Source: Halanaerobium hydrogeniformans (lineage in GTDB: Bacteria > Bacillota > Halanaerobiia > Halanaerobiales > Halanaerobiaceae). From it: 64,000 nucleotides of DNA. Below the pieces are notes generated by a model. It saw nothing but the letters and a program-made list of their open reading frames with translations, made no database searches and was not told where the DNA came from. The stretch lies in the NCBI RefSeq assembly GCF_000166415.1, contig NC_014654.1:1426001-1490000 (forward strand). Direction: 5' to 3'. The position numbers were made by a program, and so were the translations under genes. Shown here in pieces: positions 17,290-24,735 of the stretch; the stretch's first letter is position 1, and each line of letters opens with the position of its first letter.

Positions 17290-17310
17290 AAAAAAGCCCC
17301 TGAGGGCTTT
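17290..17310 (-). terminator. Intrinsic terminator after tRNA-Pro
   Basis: A 7-base-pair stem (AAAGCCC / GGGCTTT, loop TCAG) ending in TTTTTT on the minus strand, 15 bases beyond the CCA end of tRNA-Pro. Confidence 0.85.
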
Positions 17311-17324
17311 AAATTATTTAAAAA

Positions 17325-17401
17325 TGGTCGGGCTATCCGGATTTGAACCGGAGACCTCTACACCCCCAGTGTAGCGCGCTACCAAGCTGCGCCATAGCCC
17401 G
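17325..17401 (-). tRNA. tRNA-Pro (GGG)
   Basis: 77 bases with the CCA end encoded. The acceptor stem CGGGCTA pairs with TAGCCCG, the D arm GCGC-GCGC is regular, and the anticodon stem CTACA/TGTAG holds loop CTGGGGG, giving anticodon GGG. It reads CCC and CCU. It is a single-gene unit with its own promoter and terminator. Confidence 0.95.
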
Positions 17402-17416
17402 ATCTCAACAAGAAAT

Positions 17417-17445
17417 ATTATATATAAAGAAAAGATATTTGTCAA
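17417..17445 (-). promoter_or_regulatory. Consensus promoter for tRNA-Pro
   Basis: On the minus strand TTGACA (17445-17440) and TATAAT (17422-17417) match the consensus perfectly with a 17-base spacer, 16 bases before the tRNA. Confidence 0.9.
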
Positions 17446-17472
17446 ATTTTTTAAGCTTATTTGACTAAAAAT

Positions 17473-17766
17473 TTACTTTACATAATCTAATTTTTTTAAA
17501 AATTCCATAGTCTTATCCGGGTAATCTGTTACTACAAAAATCTCCTGCAGAGAAGAACTGTTTTTAGCTATCAATTTGATTCCACTTCTTGTATTATATT
17601 TCAACTGCAGATAAGCAGGAACTCCACTTCCCTTACGACGATTTATTCTACCAGGAATAATGCTCTTGATCAGTGCTGAAATAGCAATATCCTCTAAAAA
17701 TGGAAGTATATCTTCAATAATAGTATGCTCCTGTTTTATTTTGTTGTGTCTGTACTTATTAGCCAT
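17473..17766 (-). CDS. DUF2103-type small basic protein
   Basis: 97 residues from the ATG at 17766 with GAGG 11 bases upstream; a GTG three codons earlier sits too near that site. The sequence is basic, with KYRHNKIKQEHTIIEDILPFLE near the N terminus, the phrase IIPGRINRRKGSG near residue 40-50, and LQEIFVVTDYPDKTMEFL near the end. These match my memory of the DUF2103 family (annotated as predicted metal-binding proteins), but I see no clear metal site here and the function is unknown. It has its own promoter and lies between tRNA genes. Confidence 0.7.
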   Translation of the reverse strand: MANKYRHNKIKQEHTIIEDILPFLEDIAISALIKSIIPGRINRRKGSGVPAYLQLKYNTRSGIKLIAKNSSSLQEIFVVTDYPDKTMEFLKKLDYVK

Positions 17767-17786
17767 TTGAATCACATCCTCAATTT

Positions 17787-17815
17787 ATTATAACATTGTA
17801 GTATTATAGTAGCAA
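17787..17815 (-). promoter_or_regulatory. Candidate promoter for the DUF2103 gene
   Basis: On the minus strand TTGCTA (17815-17810), a 17-base spacer and TATAAT (17792-17787), the latter preceded by TG at the extended -10 position. It lies about 20 bases upstream of the gene. Confidence 0.55.
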
Positions 17816-17845
17816 ATCTTAAGTAAGAAAATCAACTTAAGCATT

Positions 17846-17871
17846 AAAAAAAAGAAGTCGAATTCGACTTC
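17846..17871 (-). terminator. Intrinsic terminator after tRNA-Thr, copy 1
   Basis: A perfect 18-base palindrome (GAAGTCGAATTCGACTTC) followed on the minus strand by eight T residues. Confidence 0.92.
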
Positions 17872-17884
17872 CCTGTCATATCAA

Positions 17885-17960
17885 TGGAGCTGATGACCAG
17901 ACTTGAACTGGTAACCTGCTCATTACAAGTGAGCTGCTCTACCAATTGAGCTACATCAGC
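17885..17960 (-). tRNA. tRNA-Thr (TGT), copy 1
   Basis: 76 bases including encoded CCA. The acceptor GCTGATG pairs with CATCAGC, the anticodon stem GCTCA/TGAGC holds loop CTTGTAA, and the anticodon is TGT. The body is identical to the copy at 21750-21825. It is co-transcribed behind tRNA-Trp. Confidence 0.95.
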
Positions 17961-17986
17961 CTATTATTTTATATTAATTAAAAAAA

Positions 17987-18062
17987 TGGCAGGGGAGGCA
18001 GGAATTGAACCCGCAACCAACGGATTTGGAGTCCGCTACTCTGCCAGTTGAGCTACTCCCCT
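17987..18062 (-). tRNA. tRNA-Trp (CCA), copy 1
   Basis: 76 bases including encoded CCA. The acceptor AGGGGAG pairs with CTCCCCT, the anticodon loop is CTCCAAA in a 5-pair stem, and the anticodon is CCA. It is first in its two-gene transcript and identical to the copy at 21851-21926. Confidence 0.95.
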
Positions 18063-18107
18063 AAAGCTTTCTTTAACAATAGATTTATTTTCTCAGCGAC
18101 AATTAAT

Positions 18108-18136
18108 ATTATAATCATTAAGCCGACATTTGTCAA
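18108..18136 (-). promoter_or_regulatory. Consensus promoter for tRNA-Trp/Thr, copy 1
   Basis: On the minus strand TTGACA (18136-18131), a 17-base spacer and TATAAT (18113-18108), a perfect consensus match. Confidence 0.9.
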
Positions 18137-18160
18137 GGAAATGTACTTAAAAAAGTATAA

Positions 18161-19666
18161 TTACTTTGCAGTAGAAAAAATATTATGATAGAGGTCCTGA
18201 CCATAACTGGTAATTAATGGCCTTGCTTCAACTATTTTAAAAGTTCGGCTACCATCATCTTTTCTTTCTGCTCTCAGAAATTTAACATCATCATCTTCTC
18301 TCTCATAAAAACTAGATGCAAAATTATAGAGATGAGTGACAAATAAGATTTTAATTTTTTTCTCTATTAATGCCTTTACAATCTGTCTTGCGATCTCTGA
18401 GCCTTCTTTTTCAGTTGTTGCTGCAAAAGACTCATTAAACAAAACCATAGCATTAGGCTCGAGATTATCCACTATTTTGTTCATCCGTTTTAATTCTTCA
18501 TCAAACTTTCCACTTTCCATTTCCGTGTCTTCTTCTCGTTTATAATGTGTATAAAGATCCTGGCAGAGATTAGAAGTGTATGATTCTGCTGTCACAAACA
18601 TTCCTGCCTGCATCATAAGTTGAGCTAAACCGATCGCTCTTAAAAAAGTTGATTTGCCACCTTGATTGGCCCCAGTAATAATATAAAGACTTTCTTTTTC
18701 AGCTTTTAGATCATTTCCAACAACTTTATTTTCCATGGTTAAAGCTAAACAGGGATCATATAATTCTGTAATTTGCTGTTTTCGTTCAGTAACTTTCAGT
18801 GGTTGGGGAAAACTTATCGGCTCATCTAGTTTTTCTAATTTCTTAGAAAGATTTAAACAACCAATATAGAAAGAAAGTTCTACACGTAATTTTTCAAAAA
18901 AACCCAGAATATGATCTGAGGCTTGACCAACTGTATTGGCAGTATAATTGACTGCTCTATCTTTAATCTCTGAAATGGCCCTAAAGCCAGCATCATCGCG
19001 GGAATTTATAGAGAACCTATATGAACGAGCTGAATTAAAAGAAATCTTTGACCAAAGATGTTCAAACAAATTACTGTTTTCATTTCTGAGCAGGGAATAG
19101 TTGTTTCCTTTATTACCCTCTTTCAATTCTGCTTTGATGAAAGTTCCTTGTCGGAATTTTAACTCCTCTAAATGCCCTTCTGCTTCAGCAAAAAATTGAT
19201 TATTTAGTTGTTTCTGTATTATTTCAAAAAACTGTTTAAATCCCTCAGAATCAAATTCTTCTTTATGGTTATCAGCCATCATTCTTAACTTTTCTAGCAT
19301 TTCCAGAAAATCTTTAAGTAAATTTACAGAACCACTCAATATTGATGTTGGTGATTTCCTTAAAATACCGATATAATGATTATTTTTTTTATCGATAGCT
19401 TCAATTACAAGTTTATAAAGATCTTTAACAACTTTAGTATTTTTTAAACAATCTTTTAAAATATCCTGCCGATAAATAATGTTAGAAATGTCAGTAAGAC
19501 TATTAAGTATTGTTTTTTTGACAACATCTTTAATCAAATCATCTTCATTTGCCATAGCTTTTAGTAAAGTATTAAGTTCTAGATCTTTAATCAGGGCTTT
19601 AGAATTTTCTGGCAATTTCATCTCTTGATCAAAATCTTTTTCTGGATACATTAGAAATACCTTCAT
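18161..19666 (-). CDS. MutS-family ATPase without mismatch-recognition domain (second of a tandem pair)
   Basis: 501 residues, about half the length of MutS. There is no N-terminal mismatch-reading domain; residues about 1-320 are a helical lever/clamp-like region and about 325-480 form the MutS-type ABC ATPase. Walker A is GANQGGKST (near 332-340). A signature-like region follows (THYKREEDTEMESGKFDEEL), and the Walker B is MVLFNES, with Asn where MutS has Asp; the D-loop/His region appears as VTHLYNF. The start codon overlaps the stop of the preceding paralogue by one base. Substrate unknown: family members lacking domain I act in recombination or on structured DNA rather than mismatches. 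The pair may form a heterodimer, which is an inference. Confidence 0.85.
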   Translation of the reverse strand: MKVFLMYPEKDFDQEMKLPENSKALIKDLELNTLLKAMANEDDLIKDVVKKTILNSLTDISNIIYRQDILKDCLKNTKVVKDLYKLVIEAIDKKNNHYIGILRKSPTSILSGSVNLLKDFLEMLEKLRMMADNHKEEFDSEGFKQFFEIIQKQLNNQFFAEAEGHLEELKFRQGTFIKAELKEGNKGNNYSLLRNENSNLFEHLWSKISFNSARSYRFSINSRDDAGFRAISEIKDRAVNYTANTVGQASDHILGFFEKLRVELSFYIGCLNLSKKLEKLDEPISFPQPLKVTERKQQITELYDPCLALTMENKVVGNDLKAEKESLYIITGANQGGKSTFLRAIGLAQLMMQAGMFVTAESYTSNLCQDLYTHYKREEDTEMESGKFDEELKRMNKIVDNLEPNAMVLFNESFAATTEKEGSEIARQIVKALIEKKIKILFVTHLYNFASSFYEREDDDVKFLRAERKDDGSRTFKIVEARPLITSYGQDLYHNIFSTAK

Positions 19667-21192
19667 TAACTAATCCTCTCCTTCAAGCAATCATAAGTAA
19701 GCCTGTATTTTTCAGCAATTGAAACTGCATAGGCCACCCCATTAGCTTTTTCTCTAATTAACTTATATGTTCGATTTGTGGGATCATCTGATTCAACCTG
19801 TGCTACCATACTAACTACTTTAGGGCTCATAGAAGTCAATTCGTCCAGAAAAGTTACACAGATAGCTATTGAATCTTTCTTTATTATTTTTTTAAGGACT
19901 TTTTTGCCGAGAAAAACAGCATCTCTTGCTGTTGTAGAAGTAAATATTTCATTCAAAATAACCAGGCTGCGATCTGTTATCTGATTAATAATTTTTCGAA
20001 TTCTTAAAAGATCACTTTCTAATTTTCCATGCAAATCCTTAATATTTTCTTCTCTTTCAAAGTGAGTAAAAATTCCTTCAAATAAAAAGAGCTTGGCTTT
20101 TTTAGCTGGTATAGGACAACCAAGGTTTGCTAGATAATGTAATTGTCCAAAACTACGTGCAAAGGTCGTTTTACCACCCTGGTTAGGTCCTGTTACAACT
20201 ATAATTCTTTCCCTGTCTTCTAGATAAAAATCATTACTGATCACAGTTTTTTGCTTTTTGGAATATTTTTGAGCTAGAGCAAGATCAAACATCTGCTGAC
20301 AGGATTCATTCTTATCATCAGTACTCAGTATAGGATAGCAGAAACTTAAACCAGCCTTCTTCAAAGAAGAAATATTTTCAAGATATGCTAAATAGAATTG
20401 TACCTCTCGATCAAAAACGCTAATAGTTTGGTCCAAAAAGTCAGAATGAGTATTATAATAATTATCAAGTCTAGAAAAAATATCTGGATACAGTTTTGCT
20501 ACCCTTTCAATTATTTTAGCTTCAACATGGTTCATACCTGTAGAAGTTCGCAAATTATTTTTATAATCCTTTGCTCCATTTTCTTTAAATCTTGCGAATG
20601 TTTGTTCTATTTCGGGTCGGTAATCTTTTTCACCCTGATATTCCTGAACTCTAACTTTCCCTCCATAAATATTCAGACAGTATTTAATATCTGCCAGTTC
20701 TTCTTTAATTTCCTCCATTTCTCGCTGCAGATTATTAAAATAATCAGTATCTACATAATCCAGTAGATATTCTTTAAAGCTAAGAAAACCTAATGATTTT
20801 AATTTAGTACTTTTTAATCCAGCAGTTAGTTCATTTACTGCCTGACAGTAAAGATCAACAGCCTCTAATAACCAGCCCTGCTGGTTATACTTATAGCTAA
20901 GTTCTTGAACTAGATTGAGAAACTGTCTTACCCTACGCATCTTTTTAGCAAAACTATCTATCTTTTTGTAAAGTTCATTATTTTCTAGCTCCTGCATTAT
21001 CTGCTGACGGTACTTGATATTTTCAAGGTTGCTAAGAGGTCTGTAAAAAAAAGATTTCAAGTTATATTCTTTCTTCCCAGCAGTAATATTATTAACTATC
21101 TGATCAAGATTTAGATCACCAAAAAAATCTGGTTCTTCTTCATTTCCATTATAAGTAGCATCTTTATATAATATACTATGGAAATCTTTCAT
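19666..21192 (-). CDS. MutS-family ATPase without mismatch-recognition domain (first of a tandem pair)
   Basis: 508 residues. It has the same layout as its downstream neighbour: a helical N-terminal region (about 1-320), then a MutS-type ATPase with Walker A GPNQGGKTT (near 332-340), IFTHFEREENIKDLHGKLESDL in the signature area, and Walker B LVILNEIF with the same Asp-to-Asn change. MutS would have GPNMGGKST and LLDEIGRGTS. The two proteins are clearly related but well diverged, so this is an old duplication. The ATG follows AAGGGGGA. Upstream lies a promoter-hairpin-terminator unit that could be its leader. No mutL or true mutS is nearby. Confidence 0.85.
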   Translation of the reverse strand: MKDFHSILYKDATYNGNEEEPDFFGDLNLDQIVNNITAGKKEYNLKSFFYRPLSNLENIKYRQQIMQELENNELYKKIDSFAKKMRRVRQFLNLVQELSYKYNQQGWLLEAVDLYCQAVNELTAGLKSTKLKSLGFLSFKEYLLDYVDTDYFNNLQREMEEIKEELADIKYCLNIYGGKVRVQEYQGEKDYRPEIEQTFARFKENGAKDYKNNLRTSTGMNHVEAKIIERVAKLYPDIFSRLDNYYNTHSDFLDQTISVFDREVQFYLAYLENISSLKKAGLSFCYPILSTDDKNESCQQMFDLALAQKYSKKQKTVISNDFYLEDRERIIVVTGPNQGGKTTFARSFGQLHYLANLGCPIPAKKAKLFLFEGIFTHFEREENIKDLHGKLESDLLRIRKIINQITDRSLVILNEIFTSTTARDAVFLGKKVLKKIIKKDSIAICVTFLDELTSMSPKVVSMVAQVESDDPTNRTYKLIREKANGVAYAVSIAEKYRLTYDCLKERIS

Positions 21193-21339
21193 TTAATCGT
21201 TCCCCCTTTTTAAAATAAAAGCAATAATTAGTATTTTAAAACTCTCTGTTTTAGGATATGAACTGCTTGATTACTTCTTTAATATTTTTTGTAAAATCAT
21301 AATTGTTGCAATTTTCTCTGAAAAAGTATAGTAAAATGC

Positions 21340-21390
21340 AAAAAGCCCCTATTTATCAATAAAGTCGAATCTTTACTGTTAAATAGGAGC
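21340..21390 (-). terminator. Long intrinsic terminator of the candidate small RNA
   Basis: The outer stem has 11 pairs (GCTCCTATTTA / TAAATAGGGGC), then one mismatch and an inner stem of 8 pairs (CAGTAAAG / CTTTATTG) with a 6-base loop, and the stem is followed by TTTTT on the minus strand. Confidence 0.85.
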
Positions 21391-21454
21391 CATTATCTCA
21401 AATAATTGAGCAGTTTAAGTGAGCACCTTCACTTATTTAGTTTTACTTTACTAC
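21340..21454 (-). ncRNA. Candidate small RNA or attenuated leader upstream of the MutS-like pair
   Basis: Reading the minus strand from a predicted start near 21454, three hairpins follow each other: AAGTGA/TCACTT (21434-21417), CTCAA/TTGAG (21410-21397) and a long terminator stem (21390-21345). A promoter with correct spacing precedes it, so a transcript of about 115 bases is expected. There is no credible reading frame in it. The T-box ACCGC core and common riboswitch cores are not recognisable. The MutS-like genes start 148 bases beyond the terminator, so it may be either an independent small RNA or a regulated leader. The family is unknown to me. Confidence 0.5.
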
Positions 21455-21460
21455 TTAAAT

Positions 21461-21489
21461 ATTATATTAAAATTTATTATTAAAGTCAA
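21461..21489 (-). promoter_or_regulatory. Promoter of the candidate small RNA / MutS-pair leader
   Basis: On the minus strand TTGACT (21489-21484), a 17-base spacer and TATAAT (21466-21461). It sits just upstream of the three-hairpin element. No convincing promoter was seen between the terminator and the MutS-like genes. Confidence 0.75.
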
Positions 21490-21705
21490 GATAAGCAACT
21501 TAAAAAATCATCTATTGGTCTGTTAAACAGCTAACTTTAGCTTAGATTTCATTTTTAATATCTTTTCTCCCCTTGATATACTCACTATAACTTTCCTATC
21601 TTGGCAGTTTTAGATAAAATGCTGGAAGCAGCAAAAGATAATATTCAGATGATGTATAAAAACGCAAGTGATTTTTAAATAGCAGTAAAATGGCAAAATT
21701 GCATT
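21490..21705. other. Non-coding stretch between small-RNA promoter and tRNA-Thr copy 2
   Basis: About 215 bases with no supported gene on either strand and no recognised family. It is AT-rich with scattered stops in all frames. Together with the RNA element it makes up the gap of over 550 bases between the MutS-like pair and the tRNA cassette. Confidence 0.6.
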
Positions 21706-21738
21706 AAAAAAAGGAAAGCCGAAAACATCCGACTTCCC
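21706..21738 (-). terminator. Intrinsic terminator after tRNA-Thr, copy 2
   Basis: A 9-pair stem with G-U pairs (GGGAAGTCG / CGGCTTTCC, loop GATGTTTT) followed by seven T residues on the minus strand. Only its upstream arm matches the terminator of copy 1. Confidence 0.85.
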
Positions 21739-21749
21739 TGTCATATCAA

Positions 21750-21825
21750 TGGAGCTGATGACCAGACTTGAACTGGTAACCTGCTCATTACAAGTGAGCT
21801 GCTCTACCAATTGAGCTACATCAGC
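21750..21825 (-). tRNA. tRNA-Thr (TGT), copy 2
   Basis: 76 bases with encoded CCA, anticodon TGT in loop CTTGTAA. Identical base for base to the gene at 17885-17960. Confidence 0.95.
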
Positions 21826-21850
21826 ATATTATTTTATATTAATTGAAAAA

Positions 21851-21926
21851 TGGCAGGGGAGGCAGGAATTGAACCCGCAACCAACGGATTTGGAGTCCGC
21901 TACTCTGCCAGTTGAGCTACTCCCCT
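21851..21926 (-). tRNA. tRNA-Trp (CCA), copy 2
   Basis: 76 bases with encoded CCA, anticodon CCA in loop CTCCAAA. Identical base for base to the gene at 17987-18062. A second tRNA-Trp gene is uncommon because one gene usually suffices. Confidence 0.95.
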
Positions 21927-21957
21927 AAACGCATGTATTTTCAATCAAGCAATAACT

Positions 21958-21986
21958 ATTATAATAGAGTTATGGTTTAAGGTCAA
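21958..21986 (-). promoter_or_regulatory. Promoter for tRNA-Trp/Thr, copy 2
   Basis: On the minus strand TTGACC (21986-21981), a 17-base spacer and TATAAT (21963-21958). The spacer and flanks differ entirely from those of copy 1, so both cassettes are probably expressed but from unrelated promoters. Confidence 0.88.
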
Positions 21987-22141
21987 GTGTTATTAAAGCG
22001 ATTATATAACTTTAAATTAATTTAAGTCAATTATACTCTGCTTTACGCTAAAATACTTCGCTTTTATACTGAAAATCTATTAAAAAATTACTAAGATAAT
22101 ATTGATTATTTCTCCTCTATTGTTAATATGTTTCTATTTAC

Positions 22142-22170
22142 TTGCAAAAAGATTGAGAATATATTATCAT
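22142..22170 (+). promoter_or_regulatory. Candidate promoter for the flavoprotein gene
   Basis: TTGCAA (22142-22147), a 17-base spacer and TATCAT (22165-22170), about 47 bases upstream of the ATG. Each hexamer has one or two mismatches. Confidence 0.4.
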
Positions 22171-22216
22171 TATATCGTAAAAGATGAATATTTACTTAAA
22201 ATGAGGTGGTTATAAA

Positions 22217-23620
22217 ATGGAAAAACACGATTTGATTGTTATTGGTATGGGACCTGCTGGAATGGCAGTTACAGCGATGGCAGCAAATATGAACTTAGAT
22301 GTACTTGCAATTGAAAAACATAAAGTTGGTGGAGAATGTTTAAATTATGGCTGTATTCCCAGCAAAGCTTTACTTAAAGCTGGTGAGGCAAATGAAGTTA
22401 CAAGAAACTTAAAACAATATGGAATTAAATTAGATGCAAAAACTGAAATTGATGATCCTTTAGAGGTAGTTCGAAAAAAGGTTAATCAAATTAGTGGGGC
22501 AAAAACAATGAAGGCTTTTGAGAGGGCTAATTTGATAGTTGATCAGGGAGCAGCTAAATTTGTAGATAAAAAGGTTATAGAAGTTGATGGGCAGAAATAT
22601 ACAGCAGATAAAATATTTATTGCAGCTGGAACAAGGCCTATGATACCTCCTATTCCCGGTTTAAAAGATGTCTCTAGATTAACTAATTTAAATATATTTG
22701 AACAGAAAGAGATTCCAGAAAAGCTAACTATTATTGGTGGAGGAGCAATTGGATCTGAGATGGCCCAGGCCTTCTCTAGACTTGGTTCGGAGGTAAATAT
22801 ATTTCAAATTGATAATCACCTTGTTCCTTCAGGTGATGAAGAAGCAGGCAGAGTATTGGAGGAGAAATTCAAAAAAGAAGAAATTGGAGTATTTAATAGT
22901 ACAGGAATAGACAAAGTAGAAGAGAAAAACGGCAAAATTATTACTCATACAGAAAAAGGAATATTTGAATCAGATGAAATTCTTGTCGCTGCAGGAAGAG
23001 AAATATATCTTGAGCCTTTAGAACTCGGTAAGGCAGGGATTGAATATGATCAAAATGGAATCGAAGTTAACAGCCGTTTAGAAACAAATGTCAAAGGTGT
23101 TTATGCAATAGGTGATTGCAATGGTATATCAATGTTCTCTCATGCCGCTATGCATCAGGGGATGCTTGCTTTAATGAATGCGATAAATCCTACTCCAATC
23201 AAACAATTCAAATATGAAGATTTTGTTGTACCCTGGTCTGTTTTTACAAAACCAGAAATTGCACAGGCAGGTATGACAGAAAAAGAAGCTGAAGAAAAAG
23301 GCCTTGATTTTCAGGTAATTAAATCTAAATATGGGGATTATGGCAGAACTATTGCTGATGGTAAACCTGAAGGATTTGTAAAAGTTATCTGCAGCAGTAA
23401 AGGTAAGGTATTCGGGGCCACAATCGTTGGAGAAGCAGCAAGTGAATTAATCCAGGAATGGGTGCTTGCAATTCAGCATAATCTTTCAATGTTTGATATT
23501 ATGATGACTCAGCATTCCTTCCCCACCATTTCTCTTTTAAATAAAAGGGTTGCAGAAAAATGGATGATGGGTAAAACTGATTCAGGTATAGTAACAAAAC
23601 TAGCTAAAAAATTTATATAA
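22217..23620 (+). CDS. Class I pyridine nucleotide-disulfide oxidoreductase (dihydrolipoyl dehydrogenase-like)
   Basis: 467 residues, as for lipoamide dehydrogenase, mercuric reductase and soluble transhydrogenase. The FAD-binding GMGPAGM lies near the N terminus, the redox disulfide is in GGECLNYGCIPSKAL (about 38-52), the NAD(P) site is GGGAIGSEMA, the second FAD motif is YAIGDCNG, and the C-terminal dimer-interface motif is QHSFPTISLL (family HxxPT). No lipoyl E2 genes lie nearby and there is no mercury-binding domain, so the physiological substrate is uncertain. The ATG follows GAGGTGG. It starts the short plus-strand island with ldh, which carries the same ATGAGGTGGT ribosome-site sequence. 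Confidence 0.88.
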   Translation: MEKHDLIVIGMGPAGMAVTAMAANMNLDVLAIEKHKVGGECLNYGCIPSKALLKAGEANEVTRNLKQYGIKLDAKTEIDDPLEVVRKKVNQISGAKTMKAFERANLIVDQGAAKFVDKKVIEVDGQKYTADKIFIAAGTRPMIPPIPGLKDVSRLTNLNIFEQKEIPEKLTIIGGGAIGSEMAQAFSRLGSEVNIFQIDNHLVPSGDEEAGRVLEEKFKKEEIGVFNSTGIDKVEEKNGKIITHTEKGIFESDEILVAAGREIYLEPLELGKAGIEYDQNGIEVNSRLETNVKGVYAIGDCNGISMFSHAAMHQGMLALMNAINPTPIKQFKYEDFVVPWSVFTKPEIAQAGMTEKEAEEKGLDFQVIKSKYGDYGRTIADGKPEGFVKVICSSKGKVFGATIVGEAASELIQEWVLAIQHNLSMFDIMMTQHSFPTISLLNKRVAEKWMMGKTDSGIVTKLAKKFI

Positions 23621-23633
23621 GAGCTTTAATTAA

Positions 23634-23654
23634 AAGCAGGTCTCGAGCCTGTTT
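23634..23654 (+). terminator. Weak terminator-like hairpin after the flavoprotein gene
   Basis: A 7-pair stem with one G-U pair (AAGCAGG / CCTGTTT, loop TCTCGAG), whose T residues are partly in the stem. Only a short T run follows, so read-through into ldh is possible. Confidence 0.3.
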
Positions 23655-23727
23655 AAATAACAGGTGTTAAAATAAGATTAGAATTTGATAATATACAATT
23701 TATATATTCATATGAGGTGGTAAATTA

Positions 23728-24681
23728 ATGCAAAAAAATATTAAAGCAAACAAAATTGCTGTAATTGGAGCTGGGAACGTTGGAGCTACCACAGTTTATG
23801 CTCTGATGGCTCAAGGTATTGGCTCAGAGATTGTTTTAATAGATATTAACCAGGACAAAGCCGAAGGTGAGGCGATGGATTTAATGCATGGCTCTTCTTT
23901 TGTTAAACCTGTTGATATATATGCTGGTGATTATGAAGATCTAAGTGATGCTCATTTAATTATAATAACTGCTGGAGCAGCTCAAAAAACTGGAGAAACT
24001 CGACTGGATCTCATCAAAAAGAATACTGAAATATTTAAAAATATTATTCCTTCGATTACTGAATACAACCAAGATGCTATTTTGTTAATTGTTACAAATC
24101 CAGTTGATATTTTAACCTATCTAAGCTGGAAATTATCGGATTATCCAGCTAAAAGAGTTATCGGTTCTGGAACTGTATTAGACAGCTCACGCTTTAAATC
24201 TTTATTAAGTAAACATTGTGGTGTGGCTGCAAATAATGTTCATGGATATATTATTGGAGAACACGGAGATAGTGAGGTGGCTGTCTGGAGTTTAACCAAT
24301 ATTGCTGGAACTAAGCTAAAAAATTACTGTCCAATTTGCGACAAAAATTGCCATACTAATGAACTTGAAAAAATTGCTGAAAATGTTAAAAATTCAGCCT
24401 ATGAGATTATAGATAAAAAAGGTTCTACTTTTTACGCAGTTTCTCTAGCTGCTGCTAGAATCGCCAGAGCTATTTTAAGAGACGAAAATGCTGTTTTAAC
24501 AGTATCAAGTTTAATGAAAGGATATTATGGTATCAATGATTTAAGTCTTAGTTTGCCAACTGTTGTAAACTCTACAGGTATAGAAAAAGTTCTAGATCTA
24601 CCCCTTGCTGAATCTGAAGAAAAAGATCTTAAAAAATCAGCTGCTCAATTAAAATCCAATCTTAAAAAATTAGATATTTAA
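23728..24681 (+). CDS. ldh: L-lactate dehydrogenase
   Basis: 317 residues. The NAD-binding GAGNVGAT lies at about 14-21. The substrate loop reads AAQKTGETR: Gln at the discriminating position and the catalytic Arg mark lactate rather than malate dehydrogenase. NPVDILTY and GEHGDSEVAVWS carry the remaining active-site residues, including the catalytic His. It regenerates NAD by reducing pyruvate to L-lactate during fermentation. Some residues differ from the usual motif (for example V-A-V-W-S instead of V-P-V-W-S). The ATG follows ATGAGGTGGT and the gene ends in a strong two-way terminator. Confidence 0.94.
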   Translation: MQKNIKANKIAVIGAGNVGATTVYALMAQGIGSEIVLIDINQDKAEGEAMDLMHGSSFVKPVDIYAGDYEDLSDAHLIIITAGAAQKTGETRLDLIKKNTEIFKNIIPSITEYNQDAILLIVTNPVDILTYLSWKLSDYPAKRVIGSGTVLDSSRFKSLLSKHCGVAANNVHGYIIGEHGDSEVAVWSLTNIAGTKLKNYCPICDKNCHTNELEKIAENVKNSAYEIIDKKGSTFYAVSLAAARIARAILRDENAVLTVSSLMKGYYGINDLSLSLPTVVNSTGIEKVLDLPLAESEEKDLKKSAAQLKSNLKKLDI

Positions 24682-24684
24682 TAT

Positions 24685-24712
24685 AAAAAGGATGCCAGCT
24701 GGCATCCTTTTT
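24685..24712. terminator. Bidirectional terminator between ldh and the DUF362 gene
   Basis: A symmetric hairpin (AAAAAGGATGCC / GGCATCCTTTTT, loop AGCT) with A residues on one side and T residues on the other, so it works for both converging genes. Confidence 0.93.
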
Positions 24713-24735
24713 AATATTTATTTTATTTCTGTAGA

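Larger units (their letters stand above)
17865..18065 (-). repeat. tRNA-Thr/tRNA-Trp cassette, copy 1 of a 200-base duplication
   Basis: This block is repeated at 21730-21929. By eye the two copies differ at about three positions, all in the spacers and none within the tRNA genes. The match stops sharply on both sides: the promoters and most of the terminator hairpins differ. The pair of MutS-like genes lies between the copies. Confidence 0.9.
21730..21929 (-). repeat. tRNA-Thr/tRNA-Trp cassette, copy 2 of a 200-base duplication
   Basis: Nearly identical to 17865-18065 over about 200 bases, with identical tRNA bodies and one single-base length difference in the spacer. The flanks are unrelated. 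The orientation is the same, so the copies are direct repeats 3.9 kb apart. Confidence 0.9.

Noticed and set aside
21340-21454. T-box riboswitch interpretation of the RNA unit, suggested by the neighbouring tRNA-Trp and tRNA-Thr genes.
   Set aside because: The conserved T-box core and the AG-bulge stem are not seen, and the controlled genes are not aminoacyl-tRNA or amino-acid genes.
21610-21810. A 66-codon minus-strand frame covering tRNA-Thr copy 2.
   Set aside because: It includes tRNA and terminator sequence and has no coding features.
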